NCBI RefSeq assembly: GCF_024355225.1
Contig: NZ_VCNH01000008.1
Location: 1,178,001-1,242,000 of the forward strand
DNA: 64,000 bases
Direction of reading: 5' to 3'
From: Roseovarius sp. M141
GTDB taxonomy: Bacteria; Pseudomonadota; Alphaproteobacteria; Rhodobacterales; Rhodobacteraceae
The position numbers and the translations under genes were made by a program. The notes under the pieces were generated by a model that ran no database searches, was not told where the DNA came from, and worked only from the letters and a program-made list of their open reading frames with translations. Of this stretch, positions 36,428 through 45,468 are shown piece after piece. How positions within the stretch are numbered: position 1 is the stretch's first letter; each line of letters starts with the position of its first letter.

Positions 36428-37219
36428 TCAGTTGGGATTGAACCGCCGCTCCAGCGCCGAGACGCCGAAGGACAGGACGAGGGTCAGTGCAAGGTATACG
36501 GCGGCAACTGTAAACCAGATCTCAAAACTCATGTAAGTGTCCGCGATGATATTGCGGCCCACGGTGGTCAGCTCGGCCACCGCGATCACGCTGACGATGG
36601 CCGAGGATTTGATCAGGTGCACTGCCTCACCGGTCAGGGGCGGCAGCATGAAGCGCACCGATTGCGGGATGATGATATAGCGCAGCGCCTGCGCGCGCGA
36701 CATGCCTATGGCATCTGCCGCCTCCCACTGGCCGCTTGCGACCGAGTTGATGCCGGCGCGGAAAATCTCGGAAATCAGCGCCGAATGGAACACCGCCAGC
36801 GTCAGGATCGCCGCGCTCCACCGGGTCAGACCAAAGATCGGGCCGAGGACGTAGTAAAACAGGTAAAGCAGCACCAGAAGCGGGATGTTGCGGATCAGTT
36901 CCAGATAGATCACGGACACGCCCTTGCCGACGATCAGCCCCGACATGCGCAGGATCGCGACCGCCGCGCCCAACAGCGTGGCCAGCACGAAGGCCGCCGC
37001 CGACAGCCGGATCGACGCCCATAGCCCGATCAGGATCTCGCCCGGCTGAAATCCGTCATCGGTCAGCGTGTAGATGTATTTCGGCACGCGGTACCATTGC
37101 CAGTTATAGCCCATTTTCTGCGCGCCCGCATAGGAGGCCCAGACGATCCCTGCCATGATCGCCCCATAGAGCGCGACGGCAACCACCGGCACGTTCAGGA
37201 TGCGGCGCAGGCGTCTCAA
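36428..37219 (-). CDS. Polar amino-acid ABC transporter permease (first)
   Basis: This 263-residue membrane protein of the HisQ/GlnP type has the coupling loop [23 protein letters not shown] and the [21 protein letters not shown] segment. Its start overlaps the ATPase gene end by 4 bases. It should form a heterodimer with the permease encoded at 34683-35564. Confidence 0.88.
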   Translation of the reverse strand: MRRLRRILNVPVVAVALYGAIMAGIVWASYAGAQKMGYNWQWYRVPKYIYTLTDDGFQPGEILIGLWASIRLSAAAFVLATLLGAAVAILRMSGLIVGKGVSVIYLELIRNIPLLVLLYLFYYVLGPIFGLTRWSAAILTLAVFHSALISEIFRAGINSVASGQWEAADAIGMSRAQALRYIIIPQSVRFMLPPLTGEAVHLIKSSAIVSVIAVAELTTVGRNIIADTYMSFEIWFTVAAVYLALTLVLSFGVSALERRFNPN

Positions 37220-37959
37220 TGTCCGAGGATCTGATTAAGGAACAGTTTCGCGCGGTCGGTTTGGGGGGTGCTGAAGAAGATGTCCGGCGGCGAAACCTCG
37301 ACGATGCGGCCCGACTCCATGAACACCATGCGGTCGGCCACCTTGCGCGCGAACCCCATCTCATGCGTGACGACAACCATTGTCATACCGCTCTCAGCCA
37401 GATCGATCATGACGTCCAGCACCTCGCCGATCATTTCGGGGTCCAGCGCCGATGTCGGTTCGTCAAACAGCATCACGCGCGGCTCCATGCACAGCGCGCG
37501 GGCGATGGCGACGCGCTGCTGCTGTCCGCCTGACAGCTGGTCGGGGCGCTTGTCTGCCTGCTCGGGGATGCGCACGCGCTCCAGATACTTGCGCGCCAGG
37601 GCCTCGGCCCTGGCGCGGGGCAGGCCGCGCACCTTGCGCGGGCCGATGGTCAGGTTCTCCAGCACCGTCAGATGCGGAAACAGGTTGAACTGTTGAAACA
37701 CCATGCCGACATCCTGCCGCAGCTGGCGGATATGCGGCGCGTCTGCCGACATCTCGCGCCCGTCAACCGTCAGCGTGCCGCTGTCATGCGTCTCAAGCCC
37801 GTTAAAGCAGCGGATCAGCGTCGATTTGCCCGACCCCGAAGGGCCGCAGACAACGACACGCTCGCCAAGGTTGACGGTCAGGCTGACATCGCTGAGCGCC
37901 TGAAAGCCGTTGAACTGCTTGCCGATATGATGCGCCTCGATGACGGGCTGCTGCGTCAT
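37216..37959 (-). CDS. Polar amino-acid ABC transporter ATPase
   Basis: This 247-residue ATPase of the GlnQ/HisP type has Walker [10 protein letters not shown], the Q-loop [11 protein letters not shown], signature [15 protein letters not shown], Walker [14 protein letters not shown] and switch histidine [10 protein letters not shown]. The start at 37959 ([14 protein letters not shown]) is chosen because homologous proteins begin at this point; the ribosome site is weak. It lies 82 bases after the last polyamine-type permease gene on the same strand. Confidence 0.9.
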   Translation of the reverse strand: MTQQPVIEAHHIGKQFNGFQALSDVSLTVNLGERVVVCGPSGSGKSTLIRCFNGLETHDSGTLTVDGREMSADAPHIRQLRQDVGMVFQQFNLFPHLTVLENLTIGPRKVRGLPRARAEALARKYLERVRIPEQADKRPDQLSGGQQQRVAIARALCMEPRVMLFDEPTSALDPEMIGEVLDVMIDLAESGMTMVVVTHEMGFARKVADRMVFMESGRIVEVSPPDIFFSTPQTDRAKLFLNQILGH

Positions 37960-38041
37960 GGTGATATTGTCCCTACCCCGGTCCGGGACAGATAGAGCGT
38001 TCTGCCCCGAGACAACAGCCATGGGGCGAAACATGTCGCGT

Positions 38042-38830
38042 TCAGTCCATCGCGCCCAATATGCGCGCCAGATTGCTGAACCGTGCAATCAGCGAAAAGA
38101 CGGTAATATTCACCAGCAGGAACAGCACCGCAATCGACGCGATCACCGGGGTGTAGCCATAGCGCAGCGCGTTGAAGATCTTGACCGGCAGCGTTTCGAC
38201 CGTGAACCCGACGGTCATCAGGGCGATGATGTATTCGTTCAGGCTGAGCACGAAGCAAAAGGCGAACCCGGCCAGCGCGAAGGGGGCGGCGATGGGAACG
38301 ATCACGGTGCGGAACACCGTCCAGCCAGACGCACCCATGGTCTGCGCGGCCTCGATCAGCGCCTTGTCGATACTCTCCAACCCCAGCGAGATCGTCACCA
38401 GAGGCAGCGCCAGCAGGAAGATCGCATGCGCGATGATGACGTTTGCCATCAGCCCGTTGACGCCCACGCTGGAAAAGAACAGCAAAAACGCCAGCGCCAT
38501 GATGACCGGCGGCAGGATGAACGGCGCAATTCCCAGCGCGAACAGCGCGCGGGCATAGCGCAGCCCGTAGCGCCATGCGGCATAGGCCACCGGCACCGCG
38601 ATGGCTGTCGACAGCAACGCCGAGGCCAGCGCGATGGTCAGCGAATTCATCAAAGCGGCGAACCAGTCCGCCTCGACGAAAATCGCTGCATACCAGCGCA
38701 GCGAAAAGCCGCGCGGCGGAAAGGCCAGGAATTTCTGCGCGTTGAACGATACCGCCGTAATGACGATGATCGGCCCGATCAGGTACAGCGCGAAGAGGGC
38801 CATGTAGATGCGGCGCAGTGCGGTTATCAT
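38042..38830 (-). CDS. Spermidine/putrescine-type ABC permease (PotC-like)
   Basis: This 262-residue membrane protein has the binding-protein-dependent coupling loop [21 protein letters not shown]. It begins [20 protein letters not shown], and six hydrophobic segments are visible. It overlaps the upstream permease by ATGA. It belongs with the PotB, PotA and PotD-like genes upstream. Confidence 0.87.
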   Translation of the reverse strand: MITALRRIYMALFALYLIGPIIVITAVSFNAQKFLAFPPRGFSLRWYAAIFVEADWFAALMNSLTIALASALLSTAIAVPVAYAAWRYGLRYARALFALGIAPFILPPVIMALAFLLFFSSVGVNGLMANVIIAHAIFLLALPLVTISLGLESIDKALIEAAQTMGASGWTVFRTVIVPIAAPFALAGFAFCFVLSLNEYIIALMTVGFTVETLPVKIFNALRYGYTPVIASIAVLFLLVNITVFSLIARFSNLARILGAMD

Positions 38831-39669
38831 GCCTCCGCCCTCCGGCCCAGCCACGACACCAGCGCGATGACGCTGGCGCTCAGCGCCAGCAGCACCACCG
38901 CCAGCGCCGAGGCGAAGGGCATGTTGAAGTTGAAGATCGCCTGATCGGTGATCAGCACCGACAGCGTCCAATGCTGCGGTCGGCCCAGCACCTGCGGCAC
39001 GATGATCGCGCCCAATGTCAGCACGAACACCGTCACGGCGCCGGAAATGATGGCAGGGCGCGTCACCGGAATGACCACGGTGAAAAATGTACGGACGGGC
39101 GAGGCGCCCAGCGTGCGCGCGGCCTCCAGCAGGCTGCGGTCCATGCGGCTGAGTGCCGGAAACAGCAGCAGCACTGAAAACGGCACGGTGAGGTAGACCA
39201 GCGCCGCGATCACCGCCCCGGCGGAGGGCGCCATGGAGAAAGAGCGTTCGACAATGCCGAGCATCTCCAGGATGTTGCCGACGCCCGATGTGCGCGACAG
39301 CAGGATCTGCCAGCTAAAGGCGATCAGCACCTCGGACAGCGACAATTGCGCAAGGATATAGATCAGCCACAGATCCTGCGCGCGGCGTTTGAACGTCGTC
39401 AGGAAGTAGGTGAACGGGAACGCGATGGCCATGCTGATCGCCGCGATCAGCGCGCAGAGGCCCGCCGAGAATAGGGCGCGTTCGATATAGAACCACGTTG
39501 CGAAACGCTGGAAATGTTGCAGATCGAACCCCAGCCGGAAATCTGCATCATCGGCGGGGCTGGACACGCTGACCATCAGGATCAGCGCGAACGGGATGGC
39601 AAAGAAAACGCCGATCATCACCGAGGATGGGATCAGCGCGACGTAGCGGGACAGTGATGAATTGCGCAT
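38827..39669 (-). CDS. Spermidine/putrescine-type ABC permease (PotB-like)
   Basis: This 280-residue membrane permease has the EAA loop LLEAARTLGASPVRTFFTVVIPVTRPA. The start at 39669 (MRNSSLSRYVAL) lies 10 bases after the ATPase stop; a longer frame to 39723 would run into that gene. It pairs with the PotC-like subunit. Confidence 0.87.
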   Translation of the reverse strand: MRNSSLSRYVALIPSSVMIGVFFAIPFALILMVSVSSPADDADFRLGFDLQHFQRFATWFYIERALFSAGLCALIAAISMAIAFPFTYFLTTFKRRAQDLWLIYILAQLSLSEVLIAFSWQILLSRTSGVGNILEMLGIVERSFSMAPSAGAVIAALVYLTVPFSVLLLFPALSRMDRSLLEAARTLGASPVRTFFTVVIPVTRPAIISGAVTVFVLTLGAIIVPQVLGRPQHWTLSVLITDQAIFNFNMPFASALAVVLLALSASVIALVSWLGRRAEA

Positions 39670-39679
39670 CCGGTCCCCC

Positions 39680-40738
39680 CTATGGCGCCAGAACGCTACA
39701 CGCGTCCTTTGGCATTTCGACATGGACCTCCTGCCCGATCTTGACGTCCGGCCAGTCCTTGGGCGTGAGGACCGAAATCACCTCGTGCCCGTCGCAATCG
39801 ACAAGGATCTCGATGGTCGCGCCGATGTCGCGCACGAAAGTGACGCGGCCCTCGACCGCGTTCGGCGGGGTGGCGTCGCTGGCGGAGCGCACGAAAACAG
39901 CTTCGGGACGGGTCATCAGAACCACCTCGTCGCCAGCAGTGAACCCTTGGGCGTTGGTGCCGATATGCAGCACCGCATCGCCTACCTGAGCCGTATCCGC
40001 GCCGGTCATGCGGGCGGGCAGCAGGTTCGACGTGCCGATGAAATCGGCGACAAAGCGGTTGGTGGGCGATTTGTAGATCTGCATCGGCGTGCCCGCTTGC
40101 AGCACCTTGGCCTTGCCCATGACGACGATCGTGTCGGCCATCGTCATCGCCTCGGTCTGGTCATGGGTGACGACGACGGTGGTAATGCCCAGATCCTGCT
40201 GCAATTTGCGCAATTCGATCTGCATCGCCTCGCGCAGGTTGGCATCCAGCGCCGACATCGGCTCGTCCAGCAGAAAAATCTGCGGGTTCAGTGCCAGCGC
40301 GCGGGCGATGGCGACCCTCTGGCGCTGACCGCCCGATAGCTGGGAAATGCGGCGATCCGCCATGCCGGGCAGGTGCATCATGTCCAGCAGTTCGCGCGCC
40401 CGATCCTCGCGCTCGGACCGGGAATGGCCACGGATGCGCATGGAGTATGTGATATTTTCGCCCACCGTCAGATGGGGGAAAAGGGCAAAGGATTGAAACA
40501 CCATGCCGATTTCGCGCTGGTGTACCGGCACTTGCGTCAGGTCGCGCCCGTTCATGGAAATGCTGCCTGTCGTCGGCTCTTCCAACCCTGCGATCATCCG
40601 CAAAAGGGTCGTCTTGCCGCAGCCGGACGGCCCGAGAAAGCAGATCATCTCGCCCTCGGTGAAGGTCAGGTTGACGTTCTCGACGGCGGTAATGGTGCCG
40701 AATTTCTTGGTGACGCCGTCGATGATCAGGCCTGTCAT
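39680..40738 (-). CDS. Spermidine/putrescine-type ABC ATPase (PotA-like)
   Basis: This 352-residue ATPase has Walker A GPSGCGKTT, signature [15 protein letters not shown], Walker B IFLLDEPMSALD and switch VVTHDQTEAM. The C-terminal TOBE-like domain (about residues 240-350) marks the PotA/FbpC group. It is located between the binding-protein and permease genes. Confidence 0.88.
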   Translation of the reverse strand: MTGLIIDGVTKKFGTITAVENVNLTFTEGEMICFLGPSGCGKTTLLRMIAGLEEPTTGSISMNGRDLTQVPVHQREIGMVFQSFALFPHLTVGENITYSMRIRGHSRSEREDRARELLDMMHLPGMADRRISQLSGGQRQRVAIARALALNPQIFLLDEPMSALDANLREAMQIELRKLQQDLGITTVVVTHDQTEAMTMADTIVVMGKAKVLQAGTPMQIYKSPTNRFVADFIGTSNLLPARMTGADTAQVGDAVLHIGTNAQGFTAGDEVVLMTRPEAVFVRSASDATPPNAVEGRVTFVRDIGATIEILVDCDGHEVISVLTPKDWPDVKIGQEVHVEMPKDACSVLAP

Positions 40739-40794
40739 TCATGTATCCTTGTCTTGCGGCGGCCCGTCCCGGGTGGGACGGGCCAGAATTGGCC

Positions 40795-41874
40795 TTAGCC
40801 CGCGATCATCTGGTTCCAGCGGTCCGAGATGAAATCGCCATGCTCACCATACATCTCATAGCGGGGCACGATAGGCTCGATATTGCTGGAAACTGCGGCC
40901 AGTTCCTCGGCCGATAGGTCAGTCAGCGACGGGTCGATCACCGGCGCGGTGCCGAGATTGCGCGCCAGTGTCGCCTGCGTTTCGGGCTTGCACATGTAGT
41001 TCAGGAATTCGGCTGTCTTTGCGTCGGCGTCCGCGAATTCCGGCACGACCCAATAGCCACTGTCCAGTATGCCGCCTTCCTTGGGGAAGGTCGACACCAC
41101 GGGGAAACCATCGGCAGCCGCCAGCCCGGCGACGTCGTGATAATACTGGCCCATCGGGATTTCGCCCTGTTGCAGGGCCTGCTGGAAGCTGCCCTCGTCC
41201 TTGTACCAAAGGCGCACGTTGGGGACGACCTCGGACAGCTTGTTAAAAACCTGCTCGATGCCCTCTTTCGTCGCCAGAATATCGGTGCCGTCGAAGAACG
41301 TCGTCGCCGTCACCTCCAGCAGGAAGGAGTTGGTGGCAAGGCCCAGAAGGCCGATCTGATCCTCGTACTGGCTGTCCCACAGGGCGGTCCAGCTGGTTGG
41401 CGCCTCGGGGATCACGTCGGAGTTTGTGCACAGCGTAATGTACCACGACACGCCGCCGACACCGTACAGGCCGCCGTCGCCGTAGCTGTCCTTGAACCGG
41501 TCATTGAGGTTGGCGAGGTTGGGGATGTTCGCGGCGTCGATCGTCTTGAACACCTTCTGCTTGGCGCCTTCGCGGCGCGGCGTGCCGGCCATCAGGCCGA
41601 CATCGGCAGGCGCGGTTTTCGCGCGGGCGGCGTTCTTGATCTGCACCAGCCAGGTTTCGCCTGTGGGAACGGCGAGGGATTCGACCTCGATCCCCGTCGC
41701 CTCGGTAAAGCCGGGGTAGATATGCTTGCTGAAGCTTTCTTCGAAAAAGCCGCCATAGGTGCCCACGCGCAACGGGCCGTCGGCGGCGCGCAGGATAGAC
41801 GGTGCGGCCAGCGTGGCGGCCCCGGTTGCGGCAGCCGTGCCCAGAAAGCGGCGGCGTGTCAGGTGGTTGGTCAT
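40795..41874 (-). CDS. Polyamine-type ABC substrate-binding protein, Tat-exported (PotD-like)
   Basis: This 359-residue periplasmic binding protein carries a twin-arginine signal (LTRRRFLGTAAATGAATLAAP, cut after a few more residues), so it is probably folded before export. RVGTYGGFFEESFSKHIYPG is the family start of the mature protein. It lies 26 bases after the ureohydrolase stop. Its ligand may be a polyamine or guanidino-alkyl compound. Confidence 0.86.
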   Translation of the reverse strand: MTNHLTRRRFLGTAAATGAATLAAPSILRAADGPLRVGTYGGFFEESFSKHIYPGFTEATGIEVESLAVPTGETWLVQIKNAARAKTAPADVGLMAGTPRREGAKQKVFKTIDAANIPNLANLNDRFKDSYGDGGLYGVGGVSWYITLCTNSDVIPEAPTSWTALWDSQYEDQIGLLGLATNSFLLEVTATTFFDGTDILATKEGIEQVFNKLSEVVPNVRLWYKDEGSFQQALQQGEIPMGQYYHDVAGLAAADGFPVVSTFPKEGGILDSGYWVVPEFADADAKTAEFLNYMCKPETQATLARNLGTAPVIDPSLTDLSAEELAAVSSNIEPIVPRYEMYGEHGDFISDRWNQMIAG

Positions 41875-41900
41875 TTCAGTCTCTCCCTTGGTTTTTTATA

Positions 41901-42854
41901 TCAGGCCCAGACGCGTGGCAGGACGCAGAGCATTTCATACAGCAGATTCGCGCCGATCATCGCGGTGGCGCCGCTGGTGTCGTATTGCGGCGAAACCTCG
42001 ACCAGATCCCCGCCGACAAGGTTCAGACCCTTGCATCCCCGCACGATTTCCAGCGCCTGAATGGTGGTCAGCCCGCCGATTTCCATCGTACCGGTGCCCG
42101 GCGCGATGGAGGGGTCCAGACTGTCGATATCGTAGGTCAGATAGCAGGGGGTATCGCCGATCTGGCTGCGGATCTGCGCCATCAGGGGCGTCATGGATTT
42201 GTGCCAGCATTCCTCCGCCTGCACCACGGTAAAGCCCTGCTCGCGGCCCCAGTCGAAATCGCCGGGCGCGTAGCCTGTGCCGCGCAGGCCGATCTGGAAT
42301 ACCTTGTCGTTCAGCAGCAATCCATCCTCGACCGCGCGGCGAAAGGGGGTGCCGTGGGCGATCTTTTCGCCGAACATCTCGTCATTGGTGTCGGAATGGG
42401 CGTCGATATGGATCAGGGCGACAGGCCCGTGTTTTTTAACGATGCTGCGCAGGACCGGGTAGGTCAGCGTATGATCGCCGCCCAGCGTCAGCGGCACGAC
42501 ATCATGTTTCAAGACCTCGTCATAGGCGGCGGTGATGATATCCACCGTCTTTTTCAGATCAAACGTGTTGATCGCCACATCGCCGATATCGGCCACCTGC
42601 ATTTTCGCGAACGGACCGGCGCCGGTGGCCATGTTGTAGGGGCGCATCATCGCGCTTTCGGCGCGGATGGCGCGGGGACCGTGGCGCGTGCCGGTGCGGT
42701 TGGACGTGCCGATATCCATCGGGATGCCGACAAAGCACGCATCCAGCCCTTCGGCTGTGGGCTGCTGGGGCAGGCGCATCATTGTGCCACCGCCGCCAAA
42801 GCGCGGCATGTCATTGCCGCCCAGCGGTTGGTTGAACTGGTTCGCGTTGCTCAT
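41901..42854 (-). CDS. Ureohydrolase of the agmatinase/guanidinobutyrase group
   Basis: This 317-residue arginase-superfamily enzyme splits urea from a guanidino compound using two Mn ions. Metal ligands are visible: H128 in GGDHT, D151, H153 and D155 in HIDAHSDT, and D242 and D244 in YDIDSLDP. SNRTGTRHGPRAIR near residue 55 is typical of agmatinase, guanidinobutyrase and guanidinopropionase; the substrate loop cannot be read with confidence. It heads the minus-strand transport cluster and is divergent from the alcohol dehydrogenase gene. Confidence 0.85.
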   Translation of the reverse strand: MSNANQFNQPLGGNDMPRFGGGGTMMRLPQQPTAEGLDACFVGIPMDIGTSNRTGTRHGPRAIRAESAMMRPYNMATGAGPFAKMQVADIGDVAINTFDLKKTVDIITAAYDEVLKHDVVPLTLGGDHTLTYPVLRSIVKKHGPVALIHIDAHSDTNDEMFGEKIAHGTPFRRAVEDGLLLNDKVFQIGLRGTGYAPGDFDWGREQGFTVVQAEECWHKSMTPLMAQIRSQIGDTPCYLTYDIDSLDPSIAPGTGTMEIGGLTTIQALEIVRGCKGLNLVGGDLVEVSPQYDTSGATAMIGANLLYEMLCVLPRVWA

Positions 42855-43021
42855 GGGTGATTCCCTCTGGCCGTGATGGGCGTGAAGCGCGCAGTCTAAG
42901 GCATTGTGCGCCGGAGATGTATATGCGGGCGCTGATTTTTATCGTTGCAATCCACCACTTTCGCTCTGCCTGTCCAGCGCATAGCATGAGGATGAACCGG
43001 CCCTGCCAAAGGAAAACCGCC

Positions 43022-44062
43022 ATGACCGATACGCTCCCCCTGACGATGAAGGCCGCCATTTGCCCCGCCCCCGGTGCCGCACTGGAGATTCGCGAGGTGG
43101 CGACACCCACCCCCGGCGCCGGGCAGGTTCTGGTGCGGCTGGAGACATGCGGCGTCTGCCATTCCGACCTGCATCTGCGCGACGGGCAGGAAAACCTGCC
43201 CGATGAATTTTATCCCCTGATCCTGGGCCACGAGGGAATCGGCCGTGTCGTGCAGGTCGGCCCCGGCACCAGAAACGCTCCGGCCATCGGCACGCGCATT
43301 GGTCTGCCGTGGATTTATGACACCTGCCTGACCTGCAAACCTTGCCGGACCGGGCACGAGGTGCTGTGCCCGGACAACACCGCGCGCGGCGTGCAGAAAC
43401 ACGGTGCCTTTGCCGAATATGCGCTGTGTCCGGCTGATTTCGCCGTCGAAATCCCGGACGGGATTGACCCGCTGCACGGGGCGCCGTTGCTCTGTGCCGG
43501 ACTGACCGCATGGTCGGCGCTGCGCAAGACCAAGGTCGAGGGGGGCACGAACGTGTTGATCCTCGGCGCTGGTGGGCTGGGCCAATATGCCATCCTCATC
43601 GCCAAGACGCGCGGCGCGCGTGTCATTGTGGTGGACCGCGATCCGGCCAAGTTGGAGACGGCGAAACGGCTGGGTGCCGACGTGACCGTTCCGGCGGGCG
43701 CGGGCGCGGGCGCGGCGATCAAGGAGGCAGGCGGCGCCGACGTCACGCTCAATTTCGCGCCCAGCCCGGTGATCTGGGACACGATCGAGGCTGCGGCCAA
43801 TCCGATGAGCGATATCGTCGCCATTGCCATGGTTCATGATCCGATGCCGCTGTCGATGATGTGGCTGATCGACGGCGGGCACCGCGTGTTCGGCTCTTCC
43901 GTGGGCAGCCGTCAGGAGCTGTCCGATTTTCTGGCCTTTGCCGCCGCGCACCCGCTGAAGGTAGAGGTGCAGCCCATCGCGCTGGACGATGTGAACGCCG
44001 CGCTGGATGCGCTGAAGGCGGGCGAGGTGGCCGGGCGGCTGTGCATTGATTTCGCACGCTGA
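43022..44062 (+). CDS. Zinc-dependent alcohol dehydrogenase
   Basis: This 346-residue medium-chain dehydrogenase has catalytic zinc ligands in TCGVCHSDLH and LGHEGIG. The structural zinc loop CLTCKPCRTGHEVLC holds four cysteines, and the NAD site is ILGAGGLGQYA. The start at 43022 (MTDTLPL) has AAGGA 8 bases upstream; the frame is open to 42857 without a better start. It is followed after 11 bases by the amidase gene and is probably co-transcribed with it. Confidence 0.85.
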   Translation: MTDTLPLTMKAAICPAPGAALEIREVATPTPGAGQVLVRLETCGVCHSDLHLRDGQENLPDEFYPLILGHEGIGRVVQVGPGTRNAPAIGTRIGLPWIYDTCLTCKPCRTGHEVLCPDNTARGVQKHGAFAEYALCPADFAVEIPDGIDPLHGAPLLCAGLTAWSALRKTKVEGGTNVLILGAGGLGQYAILIAKTRGARVIVVDRDPAKLETAKRLGADVTVPAGAGAGAAIKEAGGADVTLNFAPSPVIWDTIEAAANPMSDIVAIAMVHDPMPLSMMWLIDGGHRVFGSSVGSRQELSDFLAFAAAHPLKVEVQPIALDDVNAALDALKAGEVAGRLCIDFAR

Positions 44063-44073
44063 AAGGGACCACC

Positions 44074-44880
44074 ATGACCAGGATCGCCGTTTTCCAGATG
44101 TCTGCCGCCATCGACCCCGATCATCGGCTTGCCCGGATCGTCGACGCCATGCAAGAGGCTGCGGGCAAGGGGGCCAGACTGTTGATTGCGCCCGAACTGG
44201 CGCTGTCGGGCTATGGGCGAGGGCCTGCATTCAACCGCGAGGCGCAGACGGCGGATGGCGCATGGGTGCGCGCGCTGGGCGTGGCGGCCGCCCGGCATGG
44301 CATCGGCGTCATCGCCGGATTTCCCGAGGCGGCGGGCGATACCCGCTATATCAGCGCCGTGATGATCGACGCCGCCGGGCCGGACGCGCCTGTGATTTAT
44401 CGCAAGGGGTGCCTGTACGGACCCTATGAGAAACGCCACTTCACTGCCGCCGGTCCCACGACCGTTATCGCAGAGATCGCGGGGCTGAAGGTGGGCTGCC
44501 TCATCTGCTATGACGTGGAATTTCCCGAGAACGTGCGCCGCCTCGCGCTGGCGGGCGCCGATCTGGTGGCGGTCCCGACCGCCCTGCCCAACGGCGCGCC
44601 TGCCGAATTCATCGCGCGCCACATCATTCCCGTTCGCGCCTTCGAAAACCAGATTTTCGTGGCCTATGCGGATAATGCGGACAGCGAGGGCGATTTCACC
44701 TATCAGGGGCTGTCGTCCATTGTCGCGCCTGATGGCAGCGTGCTGGCGGCGGCGGGTGAGGGCGGCGATGCTCTGATCTATGCCGATCTGCGCCCCGGTG
44801 ACTATGCCCGGTCGCGCGCAGGGAATCCCTATCTGAAGGATGCGCAGCGTCAGCGCCTGATCCAGGCCAGCACGGCGTAG
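44074..44880 (+). CDS. Carbon-nitrogen hydrolase (nitrilase superfamily amidase)
   Basis: This 268-residue enzyme has the Glu-Lys-Cys triad at E41 (APELALSGY), K111 (YRKGCLYGPYEK) and C145 (LICYDVEFPE). Members cleave amides, carbamoyl groups or nitriles. With a ureohydrolase and guanidino-type transporters across the divergent promoter, 4-guanidinobutyramide or N-carbamoylputrescine are sensible candidate substrates, but sequence alone does not decide. Confidence 0.84.
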   Translation: MTRIAVFQMSAAIDPDHRLARIVDAMQEAAGKGARLLIAPELALSGYGRGPAFNREAQTADGAWVRALGVAAARHGIGVIAGFPEAAGDTRYISAVMIDAAGPDAPVIYRKGCLYGPYEKRHFTAAGPTTVIAEIAGLKVGCLICYDVEFPENVRRLALAGADLVAVPTALPNGAPAEFIARHIIPVRAFENQIFVAYADNADSEGDFTYQGLSSIVAPDGSVLAAAGEGGDALIYADLRPGDYARSRAGNPYLKDAQRQRLIQASTA

Positions 44881-45114
44881 GCGGTGCCCTAAGATGCCGC
44901 CCTGCGCGCGGTTTGCGGGATCCGCGCGTGTCCCAGCCCGGATAGGCAAGCCCGCGAATACGTCACTATTGGTCAGCCTGATTCATAAAACGCAGGCGCC
45001 CCATACCGGCCTCGCTGCGTTGCACGCATTTTCGCGCCTTGCAAATAGGGCTGCACGCCCATAGGTTCCGCAAAATTCGCGGGGATCCCCCCGCCGTCAA
45101 CAGGAGTATCCCAC

Positions 45115-45417
45115 ATGGAAGGCGGATCCGCGTTCGCGCAGTTCATTCCCCTCATTCTGATCTTTGCGATCATGTATTTCCTTCTGATCCGTCCCCAGCA
45201 GCGCAAGCTGAAGACGCACCGCGCCATGGTGGAAAACCTGCGCCGCGGCGATCAGGTGATCACGCAGGGCGGCCTGATCGGCAAGGTGTCCAAGGTCAAG
45301 GACGACGACGAGATCGAGGTCGAGCTGGCCGCGAACATCAAAGTGCGCGTCGTCAAGTCGACCGTCGCACAGGTCGTCTCAAAGACCGAGCCAGCGGCCG
45401 ACGCGCCCAAGGCCTGA
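45115..45417 (+). CDS. yajC: Preprotein translocase subunit YajC
   Basis: YajC is a small inner-membrane partner of SecDF. One hydrophobic helix (FIPLILIFAIMYFLLI) is followed by RPQQRKLKTHRAMVENLRRGDQV-type sequence and QGGLIGKV. At 100 residues it is typical. It lies 51 bases upstream of secDF, the conserved order. Confidence 0.93.
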   Translation: MEGGSAFAQFIPLILIFAIMYFLLIRPQQRKLKTHRAMVENLRRGDQVITQGGLIGKVSKVKDDDEIEVELAANIKVRVVKSTVAQVVSKTEPAADAPKA

Positions 45418-45468
45418 TCCCGGGCCCAAGGGCCGATATAACGCCAGCACTGCACAAAAGGCGCCGAC

